NCBI RefSeq assembly: GCF_014224155.1
Contig: NZ_JAASUI010000002.1
Coordinates: 1-64,000 of the forward strand
DNA length: 64,000 nucleotides
From: Listeria cossartiae subsp. cossartiae
GTDB taxonomy: Bacteria; Bacillota; Bacilli; Lactobacillales; Listeriaceae
Direction of reading: 5' to 3'
This document shows, one piece after another, positions 50,119 through 59,938 of the stretch. The position numbers were made by a program, and so were the translations under genes. Numbering within the stretch: position 1 is the first letter of the stretch; each line of letters begins with the position of its first letter. The notes under the pieces were generated by a model. It was not told the DNA's origin. It saw only the letters and a program-made list of their open reading frames with translations, and ran no database searches.

Positions 50119-51330
50119 ATGTTTACCAAGAAAAAAACCATTGCCAGCCTAATTATTTTAAGCTCTCTCGCTGGTCAAATAGCACTTACACCTATTTCTG
50201 CGCTTGCCGATACCCAAGATACTCCACTCGTACAAAGCATAAGTGAGAACGTAAACACTCCCTATAAATACACATCCACGCTTACATTCCCAGTTTTAAC
50301 AAACCAAACCCAAGAAGATTACAAACTAGAAATAAAATTAGCACTACCAACTGGCATGAATTATACAGATTTACAAGTTTCCGTAGGCGGTGAAGATATT
50401 ACCAATCAGGTCGGCACAACTAGTTTTGACAGCTCCACTAATACTGTTACTTTTAAATTCGATAAAGTTACTAGTTGGGACAATTTATCCAAAGCAAAAG
50501 TGAAGTTCGATTGGAAAACGACTTATTCAGGTGAAGGCGGTGAAGCAAATATCGATTCCTTGCTCGCGACCGCAACTGCTACAAGCGAAGACAAAGCCGG
50601 GAATAAATCAACCTCGAACGGCACTTTAAAACCAAAAGATATCAATGCACCTGTTGTCAAAACTGATAAAACAGATATCACTTACAACCCCGGAAGCAGC
50701 GTTACTGAAGAACAATTTTTAACGGATATTAATGCTAGCGTTACTGATAATTACGACTCCACTGTTAGTCTTACAAGCAATTTTACTTCCTCTGTTAATT
50801 TAGCAGTCAGTGGGGATTACTCCGTCGATGTGCAAGCAACTGATAAGGCTGGCAATATCTCCAATACAGTAAATGTGACGGTTCACATCGCTAATCCCGC
50901 ACCTGTAGCCGGGGCCAATGTAACCGTGAATTATCTTGATAGCGCTGGGAACAAAATCGCAGCATCGGACACATTAACCGGAACTATTAATAGTAATTAC
51001 CAATCAACGAGCAAAAAGATCACCGGTTATACGCTAGAAACTACACCCGAAAACGCAACAGGTACTTTCACTGATACAGCCCAAACAGTTGATTATATTT
51101 ACAAAAAAGATGCCGTTACCCCAACACCTATCACTGTTAATCCAGTGGTGAATAAACCAGTCATCATAAAACCAGCTACTAATAAAGTTACTACTAGCCC
51201 TTCCACCGAAAAAACAACTTATAGCGCTTTACCAAAAACTGGCGATGCTGACCAAAACACAAACTCTACTATTTTCGGCGCACTGCTCGTTTTAATCAGC
51301 GCCCCATTACTCCTATTTAAAAAGAAATAA
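50119..51330 (+). CDS. LPXTG surface protein with Ig-like and MucBP domains
   Basis: 403 aa. Signal peptide 1 to about 31 (ends ISALAD), an adhesin-like N-terminal beta domain to about 175, an Ig-like domain (about 180-262, APVVKTDKTDITYNPGSSV...), one MucBP domain (about 265-335, VTVNYLDSAGNKI), then a proline/threonine linker and the sortase signal LPKTG at 371-375 with a hydrophobic tail and KKK. Covalently anchored by sortase A. AAGAGG ribosome site. Confidence 0.92.
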   Translation: MFTKKKTIASLIILSSLAGQIALTPISALADTQDTPLVQSISENVNTPYKYTSTLTFPVLTNQTQEDYKLEIKLALPTGMNYTDLQVSVGGEDITNQVGTTSFDSSTNTVTFKFDKVTSWDNLSKAKVKFDWKTTYSGEGGEANIDSLLATATATSEDKAGNKSTSNGTLKPKDINAPVVKTDKTDITYNPGSSVTEEQFLTDINASVTDNYDSTVSLTSNFTSSVNLAVSGDYSVDVQATDKAGNISNTVNVTVHIANPAPVAGANVTVNYLDSAGNKIAASDTLTGTINSNYQSTSKKITGYTLETTPENATGTFTDTAQTVDYIYKKDAVTPTPITVNPVVNKPVIIKPATNKVTTSPSTEKTTYSALPKTGDADQNTNSTIFGALLVLISAPLLLFKKK

Positions 51331-51370
51331 AAAAAATCACCCCGTAATACTTTTACGGGGTGATTTTTTT
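51331..51370. terminator. Bidirectional terminator between two LPXTG genes
   Basis: Arms 51331-51347 and 51353-51370 with A/T runs at both ends, serving the converging genes. Confidence 0.9.
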
Positions 51371-51372
51371 GG

Positions 51373-53847
51373 TTAATTTTTTCTTCTAACTTTAGAGGCG
51401 GTTAATCCAGCTATCAATAGGACTCCCATGAAAACAAAGATTAAACTTGCGCTATCCCCAGTTTTTGGAAGGTTGATTGGCATTTGGTTCGCCACTACTT
51501 TGCTCGGTGCTTTTTCAGATGGAGCAACGGAATTATTTTCGATTTTTGGCGTCACTGGTGCAACACTGTTTTCTACTTGCACTGGGTCAGTTGAGCTAAT
51601 ACTAACTGCCATATACACATATTGAACCGTTTGCCCAGTTTCTTCAAAAATCCCACTCGCATTGGTCGGACTTTCTGCCAGCGTGTATCCCGGAATTTCT
51701 TTAGCAATGGTTTCATAAGCCACGCCTAATTCACCAGTAAGCGTATTACTTTCGGCGATTTCATTGTTCTCACTATCGACATATTTGACGGTTACTTCTC
51801 CTTTTTGAGGTTCGGGAATTTTCACAGTAATTGTCACTGTTTCCGAACGATTGCCAGAAGCGTCTTCCGTATAAATAGTTACTTTGTAGCTACCCGGTTT
51901 GGACGTTTTTACAGCGGAAAAATCTAACTGTAAACTCACGTCTTCATCGTAGTTATCTGTTGCGGTTATCCCAGCTTGTTCAATGATTTGCTCAGCTGTT
52001 AGTTCGCTATCTTTTTCTACGGTTATTTCTGGATTAACGACATGAATAACTGGTTTTTCTGTATCGACAATTTTGACAGTGACTTTCACAGGGTCTGCTG
52101 ATTTGCCGCTCTTGCTTTTCGCAGTTATTGTTGCTTCGTAAGTTCCAAGTTTCGTTGTGTCGACCTCGGTTAAGTCAACTTCCATCTTGATTGCTTCGTC
52201 GTATGGATCTGTAACGACCGCACCCGATTTAGCAAGAAGCGCCGCACTTGTTAATTCCGTTCCTACTTCAAAGTTAACCTCATTAGAAGCAACTGTTACT
52301 TGTGGTTTTTGGATGTCGCTAATATGCACAACGACTGTCACAGGAATTGCTTTTATATTAAAGTCGTTTTTTGCTTGGAGCGTCACTGTGTAGTTGCCTG
52401 GTGTGTTAAAGTCGACTACTTCACTATAATCACTAGTAATTTGACCGTTTTCGGAAGCAGATGCATGAATATCTCGTAAAAAGGTTGCTTCGTCTTTTGG
52501 ATTGATTGGTTCATATGAAATACTTTTATCAGCAGTAATGACCGGTAAAGCTTTCACTTCAATCGGTTGCGTCACGGTTCCTGTAAATTTTCCAACAACA
52601 GTCGGACTATTGATATCTTCATCAAATGTATAGGAAACCTTCGATAAACCTGTCAAATTTTCGCTTGTCCATGTGATGTTTGGATTTACGTAAGTTCCGT
52701 TATTCGAAATTGTTTTTAGCGATGTAATTTGCCCCGCTAAATTTTCAACAGGATTTTGGATGGTGAAATCCCCTGCTGCAATTGTTTTTGGCAGAACCAA
52801 CGTTTGTTTATCCGCATATAGTTTGGCAAGATTTGGTACGTTAACGAGTTTGTTCGAATCTAGCTTACCAATATTATTACTTCTCACATTAATAGAAGTC
52901 AGTTTTGTAAAATCGGTCAGTTGTGGCAGCTCAGTAAGTTCATTACTACTAAGATCCATACCCGTAACTCCCGGCAAATTTTCTAAATGCACATCATCAC
53001 TCGTTAAATAGTTCCCGCTAATATCTACTCGTTGGATTTTCGGCAAATTAACTAAGTTTACGCTTTCTAATTCGCCCCAGTCAATACTAATGCTGCCGAT
53101 ATTTCTGCCAATAGCATTTAATTGCGGCAGATTTTTTAGCGATAACTTTTTGAGCTCCAACTCATCCGCTGAAAGGGTCACTAGTTTGGGCTGGTTTTCG
53201 ACGTCTAAATCTTTGATAGAATTATAGAATAAATCTAACGTTTCCAATTCTGGCATCGTTTTGACTAAACTAAATGTGCCTGAAAGCTTATTATTGTTTG
53301 CGCTAATAGATTTTAGCGTTGGTATGTCAAACAGCGGATCCAGGCTTGTCAACTCATTATAATTCACGCTAATAGTTTCAAGCGCCGTTAAGCGTTCTAT
53401 TCCGACCAAACTTGTGATACTTTGGTTGTTTGCTACTAAATTAGTTACACTTTGCAATTCAGCGTCTGTTACTTCCGCATTAGTATCTTCGTTTCCGTTG
53501 ATAGTTTTGGCGATTACTTTGGCTAGATTAGCATCTGGGAATAAGTCTGCATACGTATTTCCATTTTCAGAAGTTGATTTCAAATTGTTTTTTAGTATAT
53601 TTTTCTTGGCAGTTGGATTGGGTGATGGAGTTGAGGTATCTTCACTAGCTGATTGTGTGTTTGTGTCAGTAGTTGTCTGTGGATTGGTTGCGTCTTTTGT
53701 TGGTTGGTTATTTGTAAATTCTTTATCGTCATTTACTGCTTCCTTAGTGATGAGGTCCGCAGTTGTTGTATCTGCATAAGCATACAAACTTGGACTAACT
53801 AGGCTAAAACACAAAGCAAGAGAAACAACAACAGGTAGTTTTCTCAT
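51373..53847 (-). CDS. Internalin-like leucine-rich repeat LPXTG protein
   Basis: 824 aa from the ATG at 53845-53847, 9 nt after TGGAGG; an ATG 8 codons upstream lacks a site. Signal peptide to about 27, a Thr/Asn-rich spacer, an internalin-type cap (YADLFPDANLAKVIAKTI, about 99-115), leucine-rich repeats (about 130-350), Ig-like domains (about 430-690), one MucBP repeat and LPKTG near 793. Internalins mediate host or surface contact; this one resembles the lmo0171 protein and has no known receptor. Confidence 0.92.
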   Translation of the reverse strand: MRKLPVVVSLALCFSLVSPSLYAYADTTTADLITKEAVNDDKEFTNNQPTKDATNPQTTTDTNTQSASEDTSTPSPNPTAKKNILKNNLKSTSENGNTYADLFPDANLAKVIAKTINGNEDTNAEVTDAELQSVTNLVANNQSITSLVGIERLTALETISVNYNELTSLDPLFDIPTLKSISANNNKLSGTFSLVKTMPELETLDLFYNSIKDLDVENQPKLVTLSADELELKKLSLKNLPQLNAIGRNIGSISIDWGELESVNLVNLPKIQRVDISGNYLTSDDVHLENLPGVTGMDLSSNELTELPQLTDFTKLTSINVRSNNIGKLDSNKLVNVPNLAKLYADKQTLVLPKTIAAGDFTIQNPVENLAGQITSLKTISNNGTYVNPNITWTSENLTGLSKVSYTFDEDINSPTVVGKFTGTVTQPIEVKALPVITADKSISYEPINPKDEATFLRDIHASASENGQITSDYSEVVDFNTPGNYTVTLQAKNDFNIKAIPVTVVVHISDIQKPQVTVASNEVNFEVGTELTSAALLAKSGAVVTDPYDEAIKMEVDLTEVDTTKLGTYEATITAKSKSGKSADPVKVTVKIVDTEKPVIHVVNPEITVEKDSELTAEQIIEQAGITATDNYDEDVSLQLDFSAVKTSKPGSYKVTIYTEDASGNRSETVTITVKIPEPQKGEVTVKYVDSENNEIAESNTLTGELGVAYETIAKEIPGYTLAESPTNASGIFEETGQTVQYVYMAVSISSTDPVQVENSVAPVTPKIENNSVAPSEKAPSKVVANQMPINLPKTGDSASLIFVFMGVLLIAGLTASKVRRKN

Positions 53848-54055
53848 TTTTTGCTTCCTCCAGGTTGTCATTAATATTATCTAATAGTATCTATCATAAC
53901 AGATATATTAAATCGCGAGGTCTGTTATTAGTATTCGATTTTCTTTAAAAACGCTTTATTTATGTCTTTTCAGTGAACAAACGAGATATTTTCAATCAAA
54001 ACCGCTAAAAAGAGTCTCCATTCGGTACAAAAAGCTAGTTTTTTCTAGCATTCAC

Positions 54056-54107
54056 ATAAAAAAGCTAAGTATGTCACTCCTCAAAATTGGAGTTTCATAC
54101 TTAGCTT
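54056..54107 (-). terminator. Terminator of the DUF1254/DUF1214 gene
   Basis: AGCTAAGTATG/CATACTTAGCT arms (54063-54073 with 54096-54106) with an inner ACTCC/GGAGT pair, then six T residues on the minus strand. Confidence 0.9.
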
Positions 54108-54117
54108 ATTGTAATAA

Positions 54118-55377
54118 TTAAAGTACTTCAAGCGGTGGTAAGAATACTTTTCCTTCTTGTACTTCTTTTTTCGGAACGTATAATCGGAAGTTTAAGGAGA
54201 ATTCTTTTCCAGCCTTACTTGGCAACCAGTTTCCTGGATCTACATCAGCAGGTTTTTCGGCCGCAATATAAAGTGTTAAGCTACCGTCTTCGCTTTGTTT
54301 TGGTCCTGTGTAGCCATTGATGCAGAATTTATTTAATTTGTTTGGAATAACGTGATAATCTGGAACGCTGTATAGTGTCACAGACCAAAATGCATCCGCA
54401 AGTTCTGATGGAAGTTGATCAGCTGGGAAATGAATTTTGTATACTTTATCCCCTGTTAATTGACCACCGTCAGTTCCTTTTTGACCGATAAAATATAATG
54501 ATTCTTGGATTGAGTTCGCCCAAATACCACCATAGTTAATGATACCGCGTGATAGAATATCATTTTCGAATGCGCCAGCTACATAAGTAATCGACCAGCC
54601 ACCCTTTTGCGTACCAAATCCTTTTGCACCATTGGTAAAATATGGAATGGCTTCTTTCTTAATTAACTCTCTTACTTCATTTTTTTGCTCATCGCCAAGC
54701 TCTATATAGGCTGCAACTTTTCTTGCTTTATCTTGGAATTCTGCTGCTTTTGGCATTTTATCCGGATAAGTTGCTAATAATGCTTCTAAATTGGAATAAA
54801 TTTCTTCTAATAAGAAAGCTGCGTTAGTAAAGTGTGGAATTTCAAGTGGTTCTTTAATTTTTATATTGTCTGGAGCATCAAATTTGAATGCTTTTTGAAG
54901 TTTTACTGCGCCTTCTGGATCATCTTTTTGTTCTACGCGAAGGAGTAATTTTACTTTTTCTGATGGTAATTCGACTTTTACAGCATCGCTTGGCACGGAA
55001 GGATTGGTTCCTTTTTTCACGAAAGCAAATTTTCCATGTGGATGATCTGGGAAATTGCGGTCGTTGATATTAGTCACCACTTCACCCCAACCATCTAAAA
55101 GCTGAACTGTGTAATACCGATTTTTTATTTCCGGTACTTCTAAAATAACTGCATTATCGTCATCTACAGCAATCCAGGCTTCTGAATACACTACATCAAA
55201 GTTTGGATTTACAAAATTGGCATCTGCTGGTGAGACCGAGTTATGCTTCAGTGTGTTATAAGGAATTTTATCTTCTTTTGTATCAAAATTTTCTTGACGT
55301 AAAACGAGATATCGCGACAATAAATAGACATAGGATTCTTTGACCAACTCAGCATTTACTTCTAATTTCGCATTCAT
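54118..55377 (-). CDS. DUF1254/DUF1214 domain protein
   Basis: 419 aa from the ATG at 55375-55377; the frame opens at a GTG (55390-55392) that overlaps the AAAGGTGG site. The N-terminal half matches DUF1254 (NFVNPNFDVVYSEAWIAVDD and YYTVQLLDGWGEVV), the C-terminal half DUF1214 (DAFWSVTLYSVPDYHVIPNKL and GPKQSEDGSLTLYIAA). The family is mostly of unknown function, rare in Firmicutes. No signal peptide is seen. It lies in the accessory block between surface proteins and the second glcU-like gene, with its own terminator. Confidence 0.85.
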   Translation of the reverse strand: MNAKLEVNAELVKESYVYLLSRYLVLRQENFDTKEDKIPYNTLKHNSVSPADANFVNPNFDVVYSEAWIAVDDDNAVILEVPEIKNRYYTVQLLDGWGEVVTNINDRNFPDHPHGKFAFVKKGTNPSVPSDAVKVELPSEKVKLLLRVEQKDDPEGAVKLQKAFKFDAPDNIKIKEPLEIPHFTNAAFLLEEIYSNLEALLATYPDKMPKAAEFQDKARKVAAYIELGDEQKNEVRELIKKEAIPYFTNGAKGFGTQKGGWSITYVAGAFENDILSRGIINYGGIWANSIQESLYFIGQKGTDGGQLTGDKVYKIHFPADQLPSELADAFWSVTLYSVPDYHVIPNKLNKFCINGYTGPKQSEDGSLTLYIAAEKPADVDPGNWLPSKAGKEFSLNFRLYVPKKEVQEGKVFLPPLEVL

Positions 55378-55451
55378 TCTTAACATAACCACCTTTAATT
55401 TAGATTAATTTGAGTATAACATAGAGGATATATCAAATCGAAAGTTCCGTT

Positions 55452-56309
55452 TTAGCTTTTGGCTATTCCAATCATCGTTCCACCGACAATTACTAAAACT
55501 ACTCCGATAATGACCAGAACTAATTCTTTCTTCGTTTTCTTCTCTCCAAGGAACAGAATTCCACCAATTGTCGAAATGACAACACCCATTTGCGAGAGTG
55601 AAAAACCGGTAGCAATTCCTACTAATTTGTTGGAGAATAACAAGGCCAAGTTCCCTGTTGCCCACATAACACCAGGAATCATATTCAACCATGTTTGCTT
55701 CGTAAAACGCTTCTCTTCGGATTTAATTGAGAATAGTAATCCTGCGACAACCATCCCAATCGCTTGTGGCAAAATCGCGTCCCATCCACTAATATCAAAC
55801 CAACGAGTAATGACGACATAACCTACGTATCCCACAGATGAAATAAGTAAAGTAACAATTCCTTTTTTCATATTTTGACCGGAATTTTCGTCCTTGTGTT
55901 GTTGATAACTTGTTAAAAATATCCCGACAATGATAAGTGCTAATGCGGAAAATCCTAGTACTAGTTTGGATGTTGTACCCCATTCGTGAAAGGCGAATAC
56001 ACCAAAAAGTGATGTACCAACTAACTGCATCCCGGTCGAAAGTGGCATTGTTTTCGAAACTCCCACTTGCGTAAAGGCACGGAACTGGTTCATTTGCCCT
56101 AAGCTCCAAAATGCCCCTGAGACAAAACTAGCAATAATTATCGTTGCGGTATATTCTGGATTCGTAAAAATAAAAACACCAATTGCAAAAGCTAGTGCTC
56201 CGAATGTCGTACCAATGATTTGCTGCCTCGGCTTACCACCGATTTTCGAAACAACTAACGGCATAATCCCCCACATCACTGCAGGAATTAATGCTATAAC
56301 TATATTCAT
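55452..56309 (-). CDS. GlcU-type sugar permease (GRP/DMT family), copy 2
   Basis: 285 aa with ten hydrophobic segments, paralogous to the 48982 gene throughout ([40 protein letters not shown]). A likely glucose or ribose symporter. It runs in the same direction as copy 1, and the two bracket the 6.5-kb surface-protein segment. Confidence 0.9.
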   Translation of the reverse strand: MNIVIALIPAVMWGIMPLVVSKIGGKPRQQIIGTTFGALAFAIGVFIFTNPEYTATIIIASFVSGAFWSLGQMNQFRAFTQVGVSKTMPLSTGMQLVGTSLFGVFAFHEWGTTSKLVLGFSALALIIVGIFLTSYQQHKDENSGQNMKKGIVTLLISSVGYVGYVVITRWFDISGWDAILPQAIGMVVAGLLFSIKSEEKRFTKQTWLNMIPGVMWATGNLALLFSNKLVGIATGFSLSQMGVVISTIGGILFLGEKKTKKELVLVIIGVVLVIVGGTMIGIAKS

Positions 56310-56422
56310 TTCTTATCCCCCTAATTCGTCTACTTATGCTCTATACCCTTTTCACTATGAAATCATTCCTATTCCTTTAATTTTCTGTTAAAATAAATAA
56401 AAATTATCAAGAAGGTGAGAAA

Positions 56423-56707
56423 ATGAAATCGACTGGAATGGTAAGAAAAATCGACGAACTTGGTCGCGTGGTTATCCCAATTGAAATTAGACGGACTATG
56501 AATTTAAATGTCAAAGATCCGTTAGAAATTTTTACAGATGAAGATGCGATTGTGTTGAAAAAATATTCTGCTGGTTTAGTTTGTGATGTCACTGGAGAAT
56601 TTTCTGTTGATAATAAAAAATTCGTGGATGGCAAATTGACGCTCAGTAAAGAAGGCGCCGCGGAATTAATGGAAGAAATCAAACGCCGATTTGGTGATAC
56701 ATTATAA
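56423..56707 (+). CDS. abrB: AbrB-family transition-state regulator
   Basis: 94 aa. The N-terminal AbrB/SpoVT swapped-hairpin DNA-binding domain (about 1-50) has STGMVRKIDELGRVVIPIEIRR and LEIF. The short C-terminal part mediates oligomerisation. It is a global repressor of stationary-phase genes in Bacillus. It follows GAAGGTGAG and has its own terminator (56711-56752), shared with rsmI. Confidence 0.94.
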   Translation: MKSTGMVRKIDELGRVVIPIEIRRTMNLNVKDPLEIFTDEDAIVLKKYSAGLVCDVTGEFSVDNKKFVDGKLTLSKEGAAELMEEIKRRFGDTL

Positions 56708-56710
56708 AAA

Positions 56711-56752
56711 AATCATGCGCGAAGTCCAGATTTTAAGGCTTCGCGCATGATT
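56711..56752. terminator. Bidirectional terminator between abrB and rsmI
   Basis: AATCATGCGCGAAG/CTTCGCGCATGATT perfect arms (56711-56724 and 56739-56752) with A/T runs on both flanks. Confidence 0.9.
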
Positions 56753-57634
56753 TTATTTTATTTCATGATAAGCGGAATACACTTCTCGTTTTGGTAAATT
56801 TCGCGCTTTCATCACTGTTTTAATCGCTTCTTTGGAACTGATATTTTCTTGTTCCATAATGGTACTCACGTGCGTTTTAATATCAAGCTCTTGCCACCAC
56901 AATTGCTCTTCCGCAAGAGGTGGATTGGCGTTTCCTTCGATAATCAAGCAAAATTCCCCGCGCACTTCTTCATCGGTCGCCCAGTTCAGTGCCTCTTCTA
57001 CCGTTCCTCGCAAAAATTCTTCAAATCGTTTTGTAAGTTCGCGGCACAGGACAATTTTTCGGTCATTTCCGGTGATTTTGATGATTGCTTTCAGCGTTTC
57101 TTTCAAACGATGTGGCGATTCATACAAAATCCACGTTTCTTCACGGGCTGCTAATTTTTCAACCGCTTGGCTACGCTCTTTATTTTGACGTGGCAGGAAA
57201 CCGTAAAAGTAAAACGGCTGTGGCGCGAGGCCTGACGCAATCAATGCGGTTAACGCGGCATTCGCTCCTGGTAGTGGAATGACTGGAATATCGGCGTTTA
57301 GCGCATTTTGGACAAGTTCGTAACCCGGATCAGAAATAGAAGGCATTCCGGCGTCACTAACAAGCGCAACCACTTCCCCGTCCAGCATTCGCTGAATAAT
57401 ATTATCTTCTTTATTTTCCTTCGTAAACTGATGGTAACTAGTCATTCGGGTCGTAATTTCAAAATGATTTAAAAGTTTCACGGTGTTTCGCGTATCTTCC
57501 GCTGCAATAATATCTGCTTCTTTCAGCATCCGAATTGCCCGAAAAGTCATATCTTCTAAATTACCAATTGGCGTCGGTACTAAATACAATGCTCCTTGGC
57601 TTGCCCCACTGAAACTTTTTTGACTTTTTATCAT
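56753..57634 (-). CDS. rsmI: 16S rRNA 2'-O-methyltransferase (C1402)
   Basis: 293 aa SAM enzyme of the tetrapyrrole-methylase fold. LYLVPTPIGNLEDMTFRA at the start and VSDAGMPSISDPGYELV and PLPGANAALTALIASGL are diagnostic. It methylates the ribose of C1402 in 16S rRNA. The stop overlaps the next gene boundary by 4 nt with the GIY-YIG gene. Confidence 0.96.
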   Translation of the reverse strand: MIKSQKSFSGASQGALYLVPTPIGNLEDMTFRAIRMLKEADIIAAEDTRNTVKLLNHFEITTRMTSYHQFTKENKEDNIIQRMLDGEVVALVSDAGMPSISDPGYELVQNALNADIPVIPLPGANAALTALIASGLAPQPFYFYGFLPRQNKERSQAVEKLAAREETWILYESPHRLKETLKAIIKITGNDRKIVLCRELTKRFEEFLRGTVEEALNWATDEEVRGEFCLIIEGNANPPLAEEQLWWQELDIKTHVSTIMEQENISSKEAIKTVMKARNLPKREVYSAYHEIK

Positions 57635-57906
57635 TCCGATTCCTCCTCCCGTTGTTCGATCAAATAGGCATCTTTATTTTTACGTGATAATTTTTTGAAT
57701 GCTGCTTCTGCTTTTGTGGCTTCACTTCTTGTCTCAAATTTTTCAAAATGAATGACTTTTACCGGGCGGCGAGTTTTTGTATATTTGCACCTAATTCCCG
57801 CATTGTGCTCTGCTTCCCGGCGTACTACATCGGTCGTATAACCGCCATAATATGAATTATCATTACATTTTAGCACATAAAAGAAATGCTCACTCGCTTT
57901 CGCCAT
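57631..57906 (-). CDS. GIY-YIG nuclease-superfamily protein
   Basis: 91 aa. GIY-YIG fold with [23 protein letters not shown] and the later [23 protein letters not shown]. Homologue of B. subtilis YazA; a proposed RNA/DNA nuclease or binding role is unproven. It overlaps both neighbours, indicating tight translational coupling. Confidence 0.9.
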   Translation of the reverse strand: MAKASEHFFYVLKCNDNSYYGGYTTDVVRREAEHNAGIRCKYTKTRRPVKVIHFEKFETRSEATKAEAAFKKLSRKNKDAYLIEQREEESE

Positions 57907-58642
57907 ATAAAATCTCCTTAATCACTGGTGTATACTCGCCCAGCTCATCATATACGATAACAGGCGGAACATATTTCACACCAGGTTTTCCGTCTTTAAT
58001 TCCTTCGACAAGTACCGTGTTTGCTTCCCGATCTAGTCGCGGATGGACAAATTGAATGCGTTTTGGCTCTAGGCGATATTTTCGCATTAAATCAATGATA
58101 TCTAACAATCGTTCCGGCCGATGCACAAAATTGGCTTTTCCGCCTTGTTTTAAAAGGCTAGCCGCCACACGAATGGTATCTTCTAACGTGCACATCACTT
58201 CATGACGAGCAATCCGAAAATGTTCATTGGTATTTTTCAAACTTGTGTCGGGCGTTGCAAAATAAGGTGGATTGCAAGTGACGATGTCTGCGCGCTCTTT
58301 TGGAATAAGGTCTGTAATATTTTTCAAATCATATTCGATTATTTCAATTTGCTCTTCCAACTGATTATACGCGATACTTCTTTTCGCCATATCTGCCAGG
58401 CGCTCCTGAATTTCAACGCCAACGATTTGCGCTTCGGTTCGCGTGCTAAGTAATAAAGGAATAATCCCATTCCCGCTGCATAAATCAATTATTTTCCCTT
58501 TCCGAATGGGCAAATAACTGAATTTCGCAAGGAGAACCGCATCTATCGAAAATGAAAATACGGACGGGCTTTGAATAATCCGCAAATTTTCCGCTAGTAA
58601 GTAATCTAGTCGTTCATCGCCTATTAATTCGAGTTTTTCCAA
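57890..58642 (-). CDS. tRNA methyltransferase-like protein (TrmN6/YabB family)
   Basis: 250 aa from the TTG at 58640-58642, 6-7 nt after AAAAGGTG; the frame opens 7 codons earlier at another TTG lacking a site. Rossmann SAM domain with [18 protein letters not shown] and the adenine-N6 motif CNPPYF. In E. coli the family methylates A37 of tRNA(Val). Overlaps the GIY-YIG gene by 17 nt. Confidence 0.9.
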   Translation of the reverse strand: MEKLELIGDERLDYLLAENLRIIQSPSVFSFSIDAVLLAKFSYLPIRKGKIIDLCSGNGIIPLLLSTRTEAQIVGVEIQERLADMAKRSIAYNQLEEQIEIIEYDLKNITDLIPKERADIVTCNPPYFATPDTSLKNTNEHFRIARHEVMCTLEDTIRVAASLLKQGGKANFVHRPERLLDIIDLMRKYRLEPKRIQFVHPRLDREANTVLVEGIKDGKPGVKYVPPVIVYDELGEYTPVIKEILYGESE

Positions 58643-58663
58643 ATGATTCACCTTTTCTAGCAA

Positions 58664-58694
58664 AAAGCCCTTCTCTTGAGTCGAGAAAGGCCCG
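58664..58694 (-). terminator. yabA terminator
   Basis: GGGCCTTTCTC/GAGAAGGGCTTTTT hairpin directly after the yabA stop; it ends just before the TTG of the next gene. Confidence 0.75.
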
Positions 58695-58699
58695 TCATG

Positions 58700-59098
58700 T
58701 TATTTTTTATTGAGCAAGGATAAGCAAAATAAACAATCTTCATCATTGCCACGCGGGCTGCCGAAATGTACATTGCAAACATGAAACCCTTCCTTGTAAA
58801 GTTGGACAAGATTGTCATAACCTTCCCCTAGTTCAATCATTTGCTGCATTGCTTCTTTGCGGTTGGGCGCCATCACACCATGCTCGGCCTCTGTTTCGGC
58901 TTTAGGTTCTGGTGTCGCTTCATCCGTCAAGGAAAGTCTGCGTCGCAAATGTTCGTTTTCAAGGTTTAATCGGTTATTTTCTTCCAACATTTCGCCTAAG
59001 TTTGTCTTTAGATCTCCAAGTTGCTGATACAATTCGCCAATTTGCTCCTCCATATTACTGACTGAGTCAAAAATAGCTTTTTTATCCAATTTTTTCAC
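58700..59098 (-). CDS. yabA: DNA replication initiation control protein YabA
   Basis: 132 aa. N-terminal coiled coil (about 5-60) for tetramerisation and C-terminal zinc domain ([20 protein letters not shown], about 106-127). It restrains DnaA at the origin by bridging it to the DnaN clamp. It sits between ricT and the methyltransferase and is preceded by an AGGTG ribosome site. Confidence 0.95.
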   Translation of the reverse strand: MKKLDKKAIFDSVSNMEEQIGELYQQLGDLKTNLGEMLEENNRLNLENEHLRRRLSLTDEATPEPKAETEAEHGVMAPNRKEAMQQMIELGEGYDNLVQLYKEGFHVCNVHFGSPRGNDEDCLFCLSLLNKK

Positions 59099-59099
59099 C

Positions 59100-59933
59100 T
59101 CAAGACTTTGCCGGTTGTTTTAGAAATTCGTTGTATGGGCGTAATTCGTCCAATTCGTATTCTATAACCGTCTCTTCTTCGGGCAAACTCACTTGTAAGA
59201 TTCTTGAAAGCAAGTTGATTCCCGAAACACGTGCTTCTGTGCCTTCTGGAGTTTTTACTTTTACACCAACGTCAGGCATTTCACGTTTTGCTTGCTCATA
59301 TTCATCGTTCTCATATTTCAAACAGCACATTAAACGTCCACATAAACCAGAAATTTTCGTTGGGTTAAGGGATAGGTTTTGGTCTTTCGCCATTTTGATG
59401 GAAACAGGCTCGAAATCGCCTAGGAACGTGGAACAGCAGAGCATACGACCACATGGGCCAATCCCGCCAAGCAATTTCGCTTCATCACGAACACCAATTT
59501 GGCGAAGTTCGATGCGAGTCCGGAAAACAGATGCTAAATCTTTCACGAGCTCCCGGAAATCGACGCGACCTTCCGCAGTAAAGTAAAAAATAATTTTATT
59601 ACGGTCAAATGTGTAATCGACATCCACCAAACTCATTTCAAGTTCGCGCTCACGGATTTTTTCATCACATAATAAAAAGGCTTTTTGACAAGAATCGCCA
59701 TTTTCAGCAACACACTTGTAGTCCGCTTCTGTGGCAACACGGAGTACTTTTTTCAGTGGCAACACAACGTCTTCTTCGTCCACATAGCGCGGTTCGATTA
59801 CCGCTTTACCAAATTCAATTCCTTGTGCATTTTCAACAATAACACCTTGGTTTTCTGTGATTTCCAGTTCGCCAGGTGAGAAATAATATATTTTACCAAC
59901 GTCTTTAAAACGGACGCCTACAATTTTAAGCAT
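59100..59933 (-). CDS. ricT: RicT (YaaT), PSP1-domain protein
   Basis: 277 aa from the ATG at 59931-59933, after GGGAGG; a further 57-codon open frame upstream is shadow within holB. The PSP1 domain (about 50-180) with a rich Cys set ([34 protein letters not shown]) that binds [4Fe-4S]. In Bacillus it forms the Y complex (YlbF-YmcA-YaaT) that guides RNase Y. Five nt separate it from holB. Confidence 0.94.
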   Translation of the reverse strand: MLKIVGVRFKDVGKIYYFSPGELEITENQGVIVENAQGIEFGKAVIEPRYVDEEDVVLPLKKVLRVATEADYKCVAENGDSCQKAFLLCDEKIRERELEMSLVDVDYTFDRNKIIFYFTAEGRVDFRELVKDLASVFRTRIELRQIGVRDEAKLLGGIGPCGRMLCCSTFLGDFEPVSIKMAKDQNLSLNPTKISGLCGRLMCCLKYENDEYEQAKREMPDVGVKVKTPEGTEARVSGINLLSRILQVSLPEEETVIEYELDELRPYNEFLKQPAKS

Positions 59934-59938
59934 AGCGA

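Noticed and set aside
52157..53779. Plus-strand open frames opposite the internalin gene
   Set aside because: Hydrophobic shadow frames of a Ser/Thr-rich coding region; no start signals and no recognised domains.
59131..59586. Long plus-strand open frame opposite ricT
   Set aside because: It has no ribosome site, lies entirely opposite a well-supported gene and has the biased composition of a shadow frame.
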